Origin: Malus domestica
Lineage: Eukaryota; Streptophyta; Magnoliopsida; Rosales; Rosaceae
Direction: 5' to 3'
Assembly: GCF_042453785.1 (NCBI RefSeq)
Contig: NC_091668.1
Span: 22,353,001 to 22,417,000 of the forward strand
DNA: 64,000 nt
Every line of letters starts with the position of its first letter. Within the stretch, counting starts at the first letter, position 1. A model generated the notes under the pieces. That model saw nothing but the letters and a program-made list of their open reading frames with translations, did not search any database and was not told where the DNA came from. Shown here one piece after another: positions 11,414 through 24,150 of the stretch. The translations under genes were made by a program, and so were the position numbers.

Positions 11414-12793
11414 CATGTTAATGTAATCTTAGCTTCTGTTTGTGCTCTTATGATTGCTGTTTATATGCAGGCATTACTCTATACTACTAAAGGGCCTTCT
11501 TGGTACTGCAAGATCGAGCTTGTTTCTATCCGTATATTGCTCATCTGCCTGGTTAGCAGCTACTTTCTTCTATCTTGCATTCTGATGGTACCATTTACAT
11601 GAACGTTGCTACTAGGAAAGATGTAAATGAGAACCTGAGTAGTGTCCAGATTCGTTTATTAAAACCTAGGTCTTTCCTTATACCCGTCATAAGTGTTCAA
11701 CATTGTTTCTCCTTAGACAATTTTTCATGGGGCATAATTAATCTTAAGGTATCAAGACCTGATGTAGGAACTGATGAAACTGGAAATGAAACGCAGTATT
11801 AAATCTTTTAAGCATAGGATACCGAAGGAACTCAAGACTAGGACAATGACTCACATGAAACGAGGATGCCAAGGTGGCAGCACTTAAACAATTCATGCGA
11901 TGCCACATGGGAAACTTAAAACACGTGTTCTGTTAGAGATTGACTATACCAGATGAAATATTTTGGACCCTTTAGGAGACTAGATTAATAAGGTATGTTT
12001 GTGCCTGTCTCTTTTTCCTTCTCTGTTATCCACAATAAAGTTTCGATAAATTTTTTAGAATCTGATTTTTCAAGGTATCAATACGTTGTTATACATAGTG
12101 ATGTTGGGAAACATACTGAAATAGACTCAGCTAGTAAATTGGTCAGGCACATTGTTTGCCTGCCCCGAAATCCCCTCAACCTGCTTCATGAACTGGGATT
12201 CGATACTTGTAACTTTATTCAAAATGGTGCATCATTGTATTTTCACATTATCGATACTTGTCGTTTCTAACTGACAGACCCAAAAAAATAATCACTTCTA
12301 ATTATGTTGAGAAAATTTATTTTTAATATTTCTCTCCAGGGCGTGGACGTGCTTTCTGTTTAGGATTTTCAGGAGGTGTAACATACCAATGGTCGCAATG
12401 GGGACGGTATGAACTTTCTTCAACTCTTTAAATTCGGTACCAAGATAAACTTTATATGTTTGCTCAAGGCGTCTCAATTGTGTTGTTGGGCAGTTCCCGA
12501 CTGGTCTAGCCTTGGCCATTGAGAAGAAAAGCAGGCGGATTGAGATTTCACTCTACTGTTTTGCTCGGGCCATCGAGAGCTTTTTCACCTGCATGGCTGA
12601 TACCGGGTACTTGCCGCCTTCAACAAAATTGAAGAGAGCTGACGTAGTAATCTTCAGCTTATCAACAGCAATCATAATGCATTGCTATGCACAAGAGAGA
12701 GAAGTTTTCAGATCCAAATACTTGAATGTTCTCGATTGGGTTTTCGGCGTCCCACCTCCATCTTGTGAAACCCCTCGCTGCAAAAACAGTTAG
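9328..12793 (+). CDS. Tim17/Tim22/Tim23-family, TMEM135-like membrane protein
   Basis: Eight exons are supported by consistent phases: 9328-9632, 9733-9873, 9979-10206, 10649-10856, 11007-11143, 11471-11551, 12340-12406 and 12494-12793, giving 488 aa. The start is the first ATG in a frame that has no upstream ATG. Glycine-rich hydrophobic segments near residues 72-90 (GFTIGAGLKGG) and 122-165 (LFLGTFAGTF, then LAGAIAGPS) are Tim17/TMEM135-like membrane helices. A hydrophobic middle (exons 5-6) and a conserved C-terminal half follow. The intron after exon 2 begins GC (GCAAGT) instead of GT; this is the only donor that keeps the frame RRTAKWR. The protein is probably in an organelle or peroxisomal membrane, and its biochemical role is not known from the sequence. 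It resembles Arabidopsis At5g51150 as I remember it. Confidence 0.88.
11369..11413. repeat. (AT)n-(GT)n microsatellite in intron
   Basis: About 11 AT units run straight into about 11 GT units inside intron 5 of the Tim17-like gene. It is a likely polymorphic marker locus. Confidence 0.95.
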
Positions 12794-13460
12794 GAAGTAG
12801 TGTCTACAGCATTTTCGGTTTAAAGTCATTTTGTTAGAGATTTCCTTTTGCATTTCCTCCAAACAGAATGGAAGGAAGTTATGTACCATAACTCTCCCAT
12901 TTTGTTACTAAAGTTGTAGGGCATTGATTTATACTTAGCGATTTTGACACACTGAGTTGCATCATATTCCGCACGAATACACGCGATGTTACTTTTCAGT
13001 CTTATCTAAAATGCTGGGAGGGGGAATTGGGATAAGGATCCTCTACGGATCCTCTTTGTGAGCGTCCTAGGATTCTCATATCTTATATGTTCATCGTACA
13101 TCGTGCGACCAGCTTTCGTTAGCTACAATTTGCGTTTAGTTTTAAATAAACAAATTCAAAATGATTTTTGACCATCCAATGTACAATGAACGGACAAGGG
13201 ATCCTCACAATGAGAATCCGGATGGGATCCAAATTTGGGGATTTGAACTCGGTTGCATGTTTAGGAGTGGATGCTAGTTCTACATGATTCTTCTACTAGT
13301 ACATTCAACAATCCTCAATGCTAAAATGGTTTTCAACACATAACTAAACAAAACGAAAGCATATTCCATTTCATAATGCCAAAATCTGCGGTACATAAAC
13401 CCTAAGTTTTAGTAAGTACAAGAAGAGCAATGGCAAGTCCGATCCACCATCTGACGCGAA
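12794..13460. other. intergenic region between convergent genes
   Basis: This holds the 3' ends of the convergent Tim17-like (+) and TRMT112 (-) genes. The only structured feature is the GGATCC-rich MITE at 13029-13230. I see no further gene. Confidence 0.6.
13029..13230. mobile_element. 202-bp MITE with GGATCCTC ends
   Basis: The left end GGGATAAGGATCCTCTACG and the right end, reverse-complemented, GGATCCCATCCGGATTCTC are related, and both continue into TTGTGAG. The interior has the words CATCGTAC and GTACAATGAACG also seen at 60334-60532, so the two are copies of one family. No clear target duplication was found. Confidence 0.65.
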
Positions 13461-13829
13461 TCACACTTCGTCTTCATGAAGTAGCATATTGGGTATGCCC
13501 TTGCTCACTGGAAAGCGGCGACCAGTCTCAGGGCAGACAAGCGCCCCCTCCTCGAGATGAAGCTCCAAAAGGGCGTGATGGAACTTGTGAAGAAAATCTT
13601 CAGAATCAAGCCTAGAAGGCTCAACCTCCTCAGGGAGCTCAACATACCCCATACTATGAGAGGCATTGACAAGTGCCTTCCACTCGATCTTAGGGAACAT
13701 GTTCTTGAGGAAGTCGGGGTTGAATTCAACCTGCTTTTCGACCACCTTCTCGATTTCAATGCGCAGAGGGAAGCCGTTGGTCACGCCTTTGATGTTGGAT
13801 GATAGCATGTTGTGGGTTAGCAGCCTCAT
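13461..13829 (-). CDS. TRMT112 homologue (SMO2-type methyltransferase activator)
   Basis: A single coding exon of 122 aa starts MRLLTHNMLSSN and ends with the family signature CPETGRRFP then GIPNMLL. Length and layout match eukaryotic TRM112, which is ~120 aa. The protein is the obligate activating partner of several methyltransferases acting on tRNA, 18S rRNA and release factor eRF1, in cytosol and nucleus. Arabidopsis SMO2 is the plant homologue that affects organ size. ATG 13829 is chosen because the family starts there; a few upstream in-frame codons begin with GTG only. A Trm112 zinc-binding pair is reduced to one visible Cys here, as in other higher eukaryotes. Confidence 0.95.
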   Translation of the reverse strand: MRLLTHNMLSSNIKGVTNGFPLRIEIEKVVEKQVEFNPDFLKNMFPKIEWKALVNASHSMGYVELPEEVEPSRLDSEDFLHKFHHALLELHLEEGALVCPETGRRFPVSKGIPNMLLHEDEV

Positions 13830-14400
13830 CTCTCTCACTATCTTAGCCTAAAGTCCAGAGAGTGGTTCTCTACGGTTTTTCCTGACGACCTGAAACCACA
13901 AACTAATACCAAATTAGGCATAAATGTTTGGTGTTTTCGCTTGATCGTGTTGCGGAAAAATGTACCAACCCAAACATGGCAGTCTAAACCCAGAAACATT
14001 GGCTAAATACATCTGAAAAGGAAGCTAAGGAGACAAATTAAGATGAGTTTTCAGCAAAATTTACAAGGCATATCAATAAAATGAAATGGCAAAATTGATT
14101 AAACAAATCCACAGCTAATATGATTACGGATCAAAATTACAAACGCAGAGCTACAGACAGAGTGCATAAACAGGGATGAAAGAACAATTCCAACTTTCGT
14201 TTGCATAATTGCATGAACTGGCTTCTGATTTTCCAATAAGTAAAACAGACAAAAGGGGCAAGTTTGAGGAATTTGGGGTAAGCTAAATACCTGTGACTCT
14301 GCAAAGTGGGGAACTGCAATTCCGGCCGCCGGCAATGGAGAGAAAGAAAGAGGGGGGGGGGAGACAGAACGCAGAGAGTCGGAGAGGGAGGTGAGCGCTT
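13830..14400 (-). other. 5'UTR with intron of the TRMT112 gene
   Basis: On the minus strand, a leader exon (about 14291-14400) ends CACAG and is followed by a GTATTT donor at 14290. A TTTCAG acceptor lies at 13890, followed by about 60 bases of leader before ATG 13829. No coding frame continues upstream, so the intron is in the 5'UTR. The region upstream of the leader has purine runs (GAAAGAAAGAGGGG near 14340). Confidence 0.6.
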
Positions 14401-15271
14401 ATGACTGGAAGGAGAAAATAATTAGGGTTTATTACATGGTATAATTACCTAAATATCCTTACCTTAAATTTCTAGGAGGTTTTTCTTTTTTTTTTTTTTT
14501 TTTTTTTTAGCTCACCTTTGTACTAGAGGTATCGAGATCGATTTCTCACTTTTACATTATGGCCTGTATAAGAAAAAATGTGCCGTTAAATTAATTTTTT
14601 AGATTGAGAATTGTTGCAAGGGCTTCTAGCTTACCAATATTTATTTTGCATTCGAGTTTGATTGTTTCCTCTCTCATTTTATCAGATGGTCAAAACTTGA
14701 AAAATATCATTTTTGGTGTACAAGCGGTATTTATATTAAATTCATTATATTGAGGGGAGAAAAATTCGCACATTGTTGTAATTGTAACCAAAGAATATTA
14801 TTTTAGCTAACATTTTCTTTAATAATATTATTCTAAGGTGCCACTTAGTATTAGGTCTTGTGGTATACCTTTTCACTTTAAGTGAAAAATCTTAAATTTG
14901 ATTATTTTCGAATGCTGAATTTGAGGGGGATGTAAGGATGATCCTCGCGGCTCTAAACGTTCATGCAGCAGATGACACGTTTTCGATGGGTCATGTGGTG
15001 AAAGATACGTGCTATTTTCTACGTTCAATATCTCGAACAAAACTTTTCCATACCTGACGGAGGCAAATAAGGTGGCTCAGAGACTGGCGTGAATGGGACT
15101 CATGTTAGATAAATGAAGAGTTTGGTTTGAAGAATTGTAAACTTAGACCTAATTTTGGAGGAGAGTTTAACTATGTAATATTGGTGCAAGACACTTTTTT
15201 TCCTTCAATCGGGTTGAAATTTCCAACAAGATTTTTATCGAAGCCTATTTAATTACACCATATCCTCTCTT
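14401..15271. other. gene-less flank, promoter side of TRMT112
   Basis: AT-rich DNA with a poly-T run near 14485-14508. No gene is recognised. It ends at the target duplication of the large retrotransposon. Confidence 0.5.
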
Positions 15272-15276
15272 TTGCA

Positions 15277-17940
15277 TGTGACAACCCATCCCTAGTTCTA
15301 CGATTTTATAAATTTTAAAAGTGTGAATTTACAAAAATGCCCTAGAGGTGAAGGTTTTGACTTTCGTTGACCAACATATAGTGAAACGTACTAAATATTT
15401 TTTAGCGTATTCTTGAAGTACTAGACGATACGAACGCGTAAGCATAAATAGAAGTGGATTTGGAGTTATAGTTAAAGTTTCACGGAGCTACGAACCAGAA
15501 AGTACTTTGAAGAAATCACTATTTTAATTATATTATAATATTTTATACTACTAAATTATTACGCCACATGTGTGTGGCTGATAGGAGAATATAATGGAAT
15601 CGGGGATGAGGAGAAATAGAGGAGAAGGATTGGGCAGAGCTGCCCAATCAAATGAGGAGAGAAGAGTAACATGAGAGAAAATGAGGGGGATGGACGAATT
15701 AGGAGAGGGAAGAGGAAGAAGCTGCCCAATCAGGAAGAGAAGAAAAGAAGGGAAATGAGAGGAGAGAGACCCAACGAACTGGAGCCCATCTTTGTATCCG
15801 ACATCCTTTTTGTGACCTGGCCTCCCCGAGCCTTTTTCCAATGATCTCCACCATTTTTCCCAGTGAATTAGGATCCTCCAACGCCTGCAGACATTATCAC
15901 GTCCCTCCTCCTTCATTGATCACCACATATTCGAGCGGATTGGTCCCGTTGCACGACGAATTTTATCATGTGTGTCCTGAAGCCACGGCGGCGAGAACCA
16001 CCATTTGTGAAACAATTCCCTCCAATTACCACCATCATTAGACTCCCCTTGAGGCCTAGATCAAAGCCCAAACAACTTTGGAGATAGTGGAGCACTTGAG
16101 AAATCGAATCGAAAGCCACCTAATCTAGGGTTCAGACGGGTTTTAGTGAAATTAGGGATTTTCCCGGCCAAATTGGCCTTAGTCACAGGTATAAACTTGC
16201 TCTACTCATTGAGATCTTCATTTATGTGAAGTTTGAGAATTTTTATAAATAGTTGGATTTTCCAACGAGTCGGGGCGGCCGACTGCCCTGTACGTCGGCG
16301 CGTGGTCGAAGCATCCCTTAACCTTCATAAGCTAAATTTGACTCTCCAATTCCATATGTGAAGTCCGATTGACGAATTTCTGTCGTTTGAACCTAGTTCT
16401 ATTAAGGTTCGTCGCTTGACCATTTTATGAATCGATGATCCAACCGTTGGATCGCCACCAAACTTTAATACGTTATAATACGTAATATTTTAGAACCATA
16501 GGAAATTATGGATCGGGAATCTAACATACGGATCTTACTGAATTGGATTTGTAAGTTATAAAATAAAACGTCGGCCGTCACTTAATTTTGGCAATTGACA
16601 GAGATCCGACCGTCGGATCGTGGTAAGATTTTAGTATGTTATTCTAGAAGCATAATGTGTATCTCTGGAAGTTACAGATTGAAAATCCGAGGTGCAAATC
16701 TTCTGGATTGAGTTATGTAGGGTTATGAACCCTACCGTCGACCTTTGATCGACGGTTGACTTTTGGTCAATGAGTTACAAATCATTCTAGAATGTCCTTG
16801 GGGATATGTTTTATGTAAGTTACGTGTTCTATCGATAAGAACTCTGAGACGTGATTTGATAATTGTTATAGGCGACGACGGTTCATGATGTCTCGATATT
16901 CGTACTAGGGAGTCGTAGTGCGGACCTCAAGTGAATGGGTCTTTTCATTTTTATTATATATATATATATATATGATTGATAATTCCACACGTGCTTTTAA
17001 ATTGATTTATGCATTTTATGCCATGTCATATATATTTATATATTCTAAAATACTATGATATGGTTGAGTTTTAGATTGCATCATGGTATATCAATACGCA
17101 TATTACCTACATACAATTACTGTGAATGCTTTGAAGTGTTAAGGTGAACGAGGGACGTGCAGGTAAGTTCAGGTGAGTTAATTGTGTTATTTGAAATGAT
17201 TGAGTTATGGCATGACTAGATTTGTGTTATATGCAACTCCGACACTGTCGTACAAGTTGCAATAATAGGCAACTCCGACATTGTCATACAGGTTGCAATA
17301 GGAAACTCCGACACTATCATACAGGTTGCCTATGAGTCGTACAGGTTGCATTAGGCAACACCAACTCATGTGTTATCATAGATTGATTTATGAGTCGTAC
17401 ATGTTACGTTAGGCAACTCTGACTCGTGTGTCAGCATAGGTTGATGAGCATCTGATTTTATTATACTGCTGATATGTAATGATTTGGAATATTTACGGAT
17501 TTACATTTGATTTCATACTTATACATGGTATGATTTTCTGGAAACTATACAGGTTTTACAGCGAGGGGTTATAACGTTTTAGAATGTCTTTATTAAAACT
17601 TTATTTTCAGGCCCACTCACCCTTGTTTTGTTTTCACCCCTACAGGTTTTAATAGCTGAGTTTTCTTATTGACGAGGATTCGTGGCAAATCTTGGTATTG
17701 GAGATTACCTTCGATGGTATGATTCTCAATCCACTCTACTATACTTTACTTATGCTCTGAAGTCACGTGTGAAATGTGTTCATTTCCACTCACAGCGCAT
17801 TCTTGTATTTAGACACTTTTAGGTTTAAATTTATTCATATATTCCACATCACTACACTTTATGGCTTTGTCACCTTCCAGGTGTTGGCCATCATAACTCG
17901 ATTCAGAGTCCTAGTGGACAATCCGGGTCGGGATGTGTTT
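15277..17940 (+). repeat. 5' LTR of outer element (about 2.66 kb)
   Basis: Starts TGTGACAACCC. It aligns along its length with 24151-26598 plus 36340-36528, and more distantly with 19258-21680. Its last bases read GGGATGTGTTT where the other copies read GGATGTGTCA/AATGTGTCA, so the CA end is mutated and the boundary is accurate to a few bases. It contains a purine-rich block at 15600-15770 and the subrepeats at 17233-17450. Confidence 0.85.
17233..17450. repeat. short subrepeats inside the LTR
   Basis: Four to five degenerate units of GCAACTCCGACACTGTCGTA followed by CAGGTTGCAATAG. Homologous blocks lie at 21006-21185 (solo LTR) and 26110-26310 (3' LTR), with different numbers and order of units. 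Confidence 0.8.
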
Positions 17941-17943
17941 GTT

Positions 17944-17955
17944 TGGTGTCAGAGC
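17944..17955 (+). other. primer-binding site of outer element
   Basis: TGGTGTCAGAGC is one base off TGGTATCAGAGC, the complement of the initiator methionine tRNA 3' end. It lies just inside the 5' LTR, which fixes the plus orientation. Confidence 0.8.
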
Positions 17956-19257
17956 ATAAGTTAGGCAGTATTGCGTTCATCACACGCGTGATGTAAGCAT
18001 TCTTGATTCTTGAACCTAATTTCTGAAGCTTGCCACCTTGTCGAATATGAAAAATGTGTTAGCTTTTCCTAAGTTTTGGGCAGTTTTATCGACTTGTCGA
18101 CGTTTTAGAAGATCATTTTGGCAAACACCTCTAAATTATAAGGGAAGAATTTCCCTGCCAAGGAAAGATGTATATTTGAGATAAGTTGATGGCCTTAAAG
18201 CAGGGCTACTATATTGATAGTTGTGTATCCCCGAGGGGGGGAGAATTTCCTACCTTACTATCTTGTCATTTCTTCCAATCTTTTCGAGTTAGGAGACCAT
18301 AAATAATCTTGATTCCTTGGCAATACCCGTTAATGTTTCACTTACCAGAATCCTTACGAAGTTCTAGTTTTCATCGAAATTTCCAAAAATGTCTCGAGTG
18401 AGAATGTGGTGTTACAGGGGTAGCACTCGACGAAAAAAACATTTTGGGATAATCACTTTTGGTCCCTGATAGCACAAATTTTTCCAAACATGTTAGGGAT
18501 CATTCCGGATCTTTAGGATGAAGATTGACTTCTGTTTAAGTCCATTCTAAAGTAGATTACTAGAAAATTTTATTTTTCGACTTTAGAACACTCCAATCAA
18601 TACTAATTTCCCACATTACTTTTGGTGTTATACTCATCATTTTGATGAGCATTGGCACGGGAGTAAGAATTGTTATATCTACGGTCAGTAGAAATCCCAT
18701 AAGTAGTAAGTATTTTCCCTAGAATTATGGCACTAGTTCCTAGTACAAGTTCTTTAATAATAGACTGACTAACAGTTACTGCTGGAGCCTAAGAAACTAA
18801 ATCTCGGAAAGTTAGGGGCAAACTTTGTATTAAGACAGTAAACTCACGGTTATGTTAACCATATTACCTATTTAGGTAATCAAAACTTCTTCGACTAGCC
18901 ACCTCTCGATCACTTCCACCGATAGACAATATAATCAAAAGATGAGATGATATCTCTCTGTTGGAGTGATTTGAGTGTCAAGAAAACTATGAAGACCTTT
19001 TAGTTCGTGTAGTAGAGTTGGGTAGCAGTATATTATGTTTTGAGGATATTTACCTTTGGCATCAATTCTCAAATTTTACTTGGGATTCCACAGAATGCAA
19101 GAAGTAGAATACACCGTTGACCCACCTTGTTAACATCACATTTATTCCCCCTATTTATTATCAAACAACTTCTATCCTTATGACTTTTTGAACAAGTCTT
19201 ACTTCATTGAAAGAACTTAGTTATTCAACACATTATCTTGGAAATCTCAAACCTATA
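17956..19257 (+). other. non-coding interior of outer element, left part
   Basis: No open frame longer than about 60 codons and no gag, protease or polymerase motif were seen in any frame. Consistent with a non-autonomous or fully decayed interior. Confidence 0.6.
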
Positions 19258-21680
19258 TGTGGCAACCCGTCCCTAATTTTAAGTTTTATAAATTTTAAAT
19301 TAGTGATTTTATGAAAATGCCCCCTTGAGGCAAAGATTTTGACCTTCATTGACCATTGGTTAGAGAGACGTGGAACTTATTTTTTTAGCATATCCTTACT
19401 TGTCACTATGAATGTATAGGCGAAAGCTGTTTGCAAGTCCTGATTATAATGGTTTAGTTACAGACGTTTGAAATTGGTTATTTAAAGTTTAATTATAAAT
19501 TAATTCAAACTCCTACCATGTGGGAGTGGTAACCAATCAGTTTTAAGGAAAGAAAGGATGACCAATCAGAAAATGGAGAAAAAAGTCAACCAATTAGGAG
19601 AGGGGAGAGAAGCCTCAACTTTTCTTCTCGTGAACGTGCACACTATACCCGACAGGGATCCGAGTTGTTCCTGCCAAATTCCACCATTTTTCAGGTGATT
19701 TTCATTCATTCTCCACCTGCAACTTCTTCCTCAACCTCTCTTCTTCCATCTCCACCAAAGATCAAGGGTTTTTAAGGCTTAAACCGTGAAGAACTCCACC
19801 GGAGCACCGGAGGTGCTCGACAGTGATTCCTCCAATTCGGTGAGTTCCACCACTTAAAACTACCCTTAATAAACTTCCCTTGGACCTAGGAACAAGACCC
19901 AACCAGTGGTAGAGACGTTGGAACATCGAGGAAGGAGAATCGAAGTTCACCCATTTTAGGGTTCCGTCGGGTTTGAGTGAAATTGGAGCCTTTCCCGGCC
20001 AAATTGGACTTGGCCACAGGTATAAAACTTGCTCCACTCTTGGAGATCTTCATTTATATATAATTTCAGAATTTGTGGAGATAGTTGAATTTTCCGGCGA
20101 ATCGGAACGGCCGACCGCCGTGTGCGGCGACGCGTGAGCCGAGTCACCTCCATGACCTTCCTAAGCTAAGTTTGACACCTCAATTCCATAGGTGAAGTCC
20201 AATTGATGAAATCTCATCGTTTGAGCATAGTTTTGTTAAAGATCGCTACTTGAACATTATGTGAATTGATGATCCAACCGTTGGATCATCACCAAAATTT
20301 AATACATTATAGTATGTGATATTTGAGATAGTAGAAACTTACGGATTGGGAATTTGACGTATGGATCTTCCCAAATTGGATTTGTAAGTTTGTAAAACGT
20401 TGACTGCCACTTGAATAAGCAATTGGCAGAGATCCAACCATTGGATCGTAATGAAACTTTAGTATGATGTTCTAGAAGTATAATGTGGATCTTTAGAAGT
20501 TATAGATCAGAAATCCGAAATGCAAATCTTCTGGATTGAGTTACGTAGGGTTGTGGAACCTACCGTTGATTTTTGACCGACAATTGACTTTTGGTCAATG
20601 GGTCTCAAATCATTCTAGAACGTCATTGGGATGTGTTTTATGTAAGTTACGTGTTTTATTGATAAGAGTTCTGAGACGTGATTGAATATTTGTTCTAGGT
20701 GATGATTGTTCGTGACATCTCGATATTCATGCTAAGGAGTTGTAGCGCGGACCTCAGATGAGTGGATCTTTTCCTTTTTATCGTGTATATATATACATAT
20801 ATATATATTTATATATTCTAAAATACTATGATATGGTTGAGTTTTAGATTGCATCATGGCATATCCATATGTATATTACCTATATATAATTGTTGTGAAT
20901 GCTTTGAAGCGCTAAGGTGAACGCGGGACGTGCAGGTATGTTCAGGTGAGTTTATGGTGGTATATGAAATGATTGAGTTATGACATGACTATATTTGTGT
21001 TTTATGCAACTCTGACACTGTTGTACAAGTTGCAATAATAGGCAACTCCAACATTATCGTACAGGTTGCCTATGAGTCGTACAGGTTGCATTAGACAACT
21101 CCGACTCATGTGTTATCATAGATTGATTTATGAGTTGTACATGTTGCGTTAGGCAACTCCAACTCGTGTGTTGTCATAGATTGTTGAGCACCTGATTTTT
21201 TATGCTGCTGTCGATATGTAGTGATTTGGAATATTCCTGGATTTACTGTTGATTTCATACTTATACGTAGTATGATTTTCTGGAAACTATACAGGTATTA
21301 CATCGAGAGATTATAACGTTTAGAAGGTCTTTATTAAAGCGTTATTTTCAGGCCCACTCACTCTTGTTTTTTTTTATCCGTCCAGGTTCTAGTAGTAGAG
21401 TTTTCTTATCGACGAGGATTAGTGGCAAATCTTGGTATTGGAGATTACCTTCGATGGTATGATTTTCGATTCACTTTACTGTACTTTACTTATATTCTGA
21501 CATCACGTGTGAAATGGGTTCATTTTCACTCACAGCGCACTCTCGTATTTATGCACTTTTAGGTTTAAAATTATTCACATATTCCAGATCACTATACTTT
21601 ATGGCTTCGTCACCTTTCAGGTGTCAGCCAACACAACTCGATTCGAAGTCCTAGTGGACAATCCGGGTCGGGATGTGTCA
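19258..21680 (+). mobile_element. solo LTR of a related subfamily
   Basis: Begins TGTGGCAACCC and ends GGATGTGTCA (2.42 kb). It aligns with the outer element's LTRs but is clearly more diverged, for example lacking most of their purine-rich block. It has no primer site after it and no purine tract before it, so it is a solo LTR rather than part of a full copy. The flanks are CTATA|TG and CA|TATAT. A TATAT duplication with one T lost at the left junction explains this best. Confidence 0.8.
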
Positions 21681-24150
21681 TATATGTGAAGGTGAAAGAC
21701 TGAGCTTCAGGATCGTACATAGATTTTAGCAACTTCCTTGGATGACGATTAAAAACCGTTATTCCTTACTTTGAGTTGATGGTCTAATCGACGAACCTTT
21801 GTAACTCGAGTTTCCTTCTGTAGTTTGACGAATTCATAATAGTCTTGTAGACGACTATCTCACCTATTCTAGTAACGAGATTAAATTCTTCAACTATCAA
21901 CAGTCAGCTTCTCATCAAATTCCTTAAATATTACCTTTGTGTAAATTGGTACTTCTCTTGGGAGATGTGATTTTCGTAAATGATATTCTTTTCTTTTCTC
22001 CAAAGGTAGTAGTGGAAGAAAGTTGGAATTCTCACAAAGTGTTGTGAAATTCGAAACAATCTTTGGTCTTGTCGAACTTATTGACAAATTGTTATCGATT
22101 TTTTTTACTATAGTGTTTTTCTTCACTTGTCAACCAAGGAAAATTAGTTTGGTTTGGGATGTTAATTAAGAATAAAGTTTCTGACAAATGAACTATTGTC
22201 CCACCTTACCTTTTCTTTACATCTTTCGATGACATTGATCATTTGGAAATCCATGATGACATGTTCTTTGGATGTTTCGACTGTGCTGAGTTAGCATGAT
22301 GGAGAATCGCTTATACTTTCCAACGGTTAAAACCGTTCGAAATGAACCATCCTATTCATAACTAGAGTTAAGTGTTATTATCTTCATTTGAAATATCGGA
22401 TGACACTTATCGGTGAGAACATGTCTAGAACCTTTACCAACCTTAGATTTCTCAAATACATCTTCATTTGAGATAAGCTAAAATTTCTGATAGTGATGAT
22501 GGAAGAATTAAATCAACTTCTACGATTGCACTATCGTGTATTATCCTGATTGTGCAAATGTAATTACTATTTAATGCAGCAAAAGACATATGTATACTTG
22601 AACACTTTCGGCCTGTCCTATCCCGCCTTAGTTGGAATTCATAGGTATTGTTTTGATGTTACTTGCAGGATATCAAGAAATGGTTTGAATAGTCATAATC
22701 ACTTCTTGTATATGAAGAGAGTTGGGAAATATCATCATACACGTTTGGTATGAGGTATCTTGTACATGTGGAGATGATGATGATGATTTGATGTTTATAG
22801 ATCGACTTGATAAGTCAACCCATTTTTTTCATTGGTCCAGAGGGACTACATTTTTGACCACTTGGTAAAATTCGTCATTCATGAAATTATCAGATTTCTC
22901 GGGCGTTTAGACTAGTGTCTATTCTGATGGGGATTCCCCATTCATTTCTTTGTGCTGGAAGGTATTCTAGTTAATTTTGGGTCCATGTCTACCCTACTAC
23001 ACTTTGTATTATTTTTTAAACAATCAAATCGTCTAGAGGAGTTGCTAGGACATTGATATTTAGTCGTGAACATTAATTTCTCAATCACCCAACAAATACT
23101 CTACTAAACGAATCTTAACCATTGGTGGTTAAATGTTCTAGAAGCTACTGTTGTAGCGAGATGTCATACATTAATTTCAATTACCTTGTATTCTAGATTT
23201 GTTGGACTTGTTTGACCTTCAAACTCTTGATTGTTCTTATTGGTGTAGTTTTGCTAAACTTGAGGGAAAATTCAATATGAACCTGCTTACTATGGTGTTA
23301 TGAACTGCATTTTTGGGTTATGTGGTGTACATGTTGTAATAAATAGTTATCTTTATTTTAGTTGGTTGTCATTACGGTTACAATTTTTGATTTTGAGTAT
23401 GGCATTGTTGAGGCATACTATGAAAATTTTATCCATAGCACATGATTGACAGAAAAATATTGTGAACAGATAGTTGAATGATCGAGATTATAATGTAGCA
23501 AATTGTGTGTTATTTGCAATGTCACCTGAGAGGGCAGTACGTGAGCGCGATTGAGGCGCTAATTGGATGATTTAGGCGTATTTTCCCAATGGGGGCATGA
23601 TGGTAATATTGCACCCTCAGGAATTTGTTACTTACTTATCGGGACAATAGTGAGTTGTTGGTATTACGGGCTGCAGACCGTAATATTGAAAACTTAATTA
23701 TTGAACTTGTTAAGCAAGTGGACATCTAGGTCCGCCTACGTTTAGTTATTTAATTATTGTGTGGGCTTAACCCAAAGATATCACACACTCATCTTCAAGG
23801 CACGTGGCGCTTATGGGTGTGTAGGTGAAGTTTTCTATTTTCGGTGTTATTTTCAGTACAATCATTTTAACTTCACTTTATTATATACGTACTTCGACAT
23901 TACGTTGTTATACATCAATTTTTCTACTTTATGTTTTAGTATTGTACTGAAGGAGAAGGAAAGTTTGAGTTTGGAGGCATGAAAGAGGAATCACTGCACT
24001 CTGATTGTGATGGAATGACATTCTCTTTTATGCAACCGCTTTAGCTTGATTTCCTCCTTCTATATATGGATATATATACTTTTTCCTATCTTCTGGAGTA
24101 CATTATGTTTAGCAAATGATTTCAAATTTCCGGGATGAAATTTTTTAAGG
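21681..24150 (+). other. non-coding interior of outer element, right part, with purine tract
   Basis: No coding motif seen. The stretch ends at 24132-24150 with GGGATGAAATTTTTTAAGG directly before the 3' LTR, which serves as the polypurine tract. Confidence 0.65.

Noticed and set aside
15551..15916. 121-codon minus frame, similar to 24422-24736
   Set aside because: Purine-rich LTR sequence in both copies; no protein family resemblance and lost in the third copy.
17233..17450. Regularly spaced repeats considered as a CRISPR array
   Set aside because: Units are degenerate and contiguous without unique spacers, lie in a plant LTR and recur in each LTR copy.
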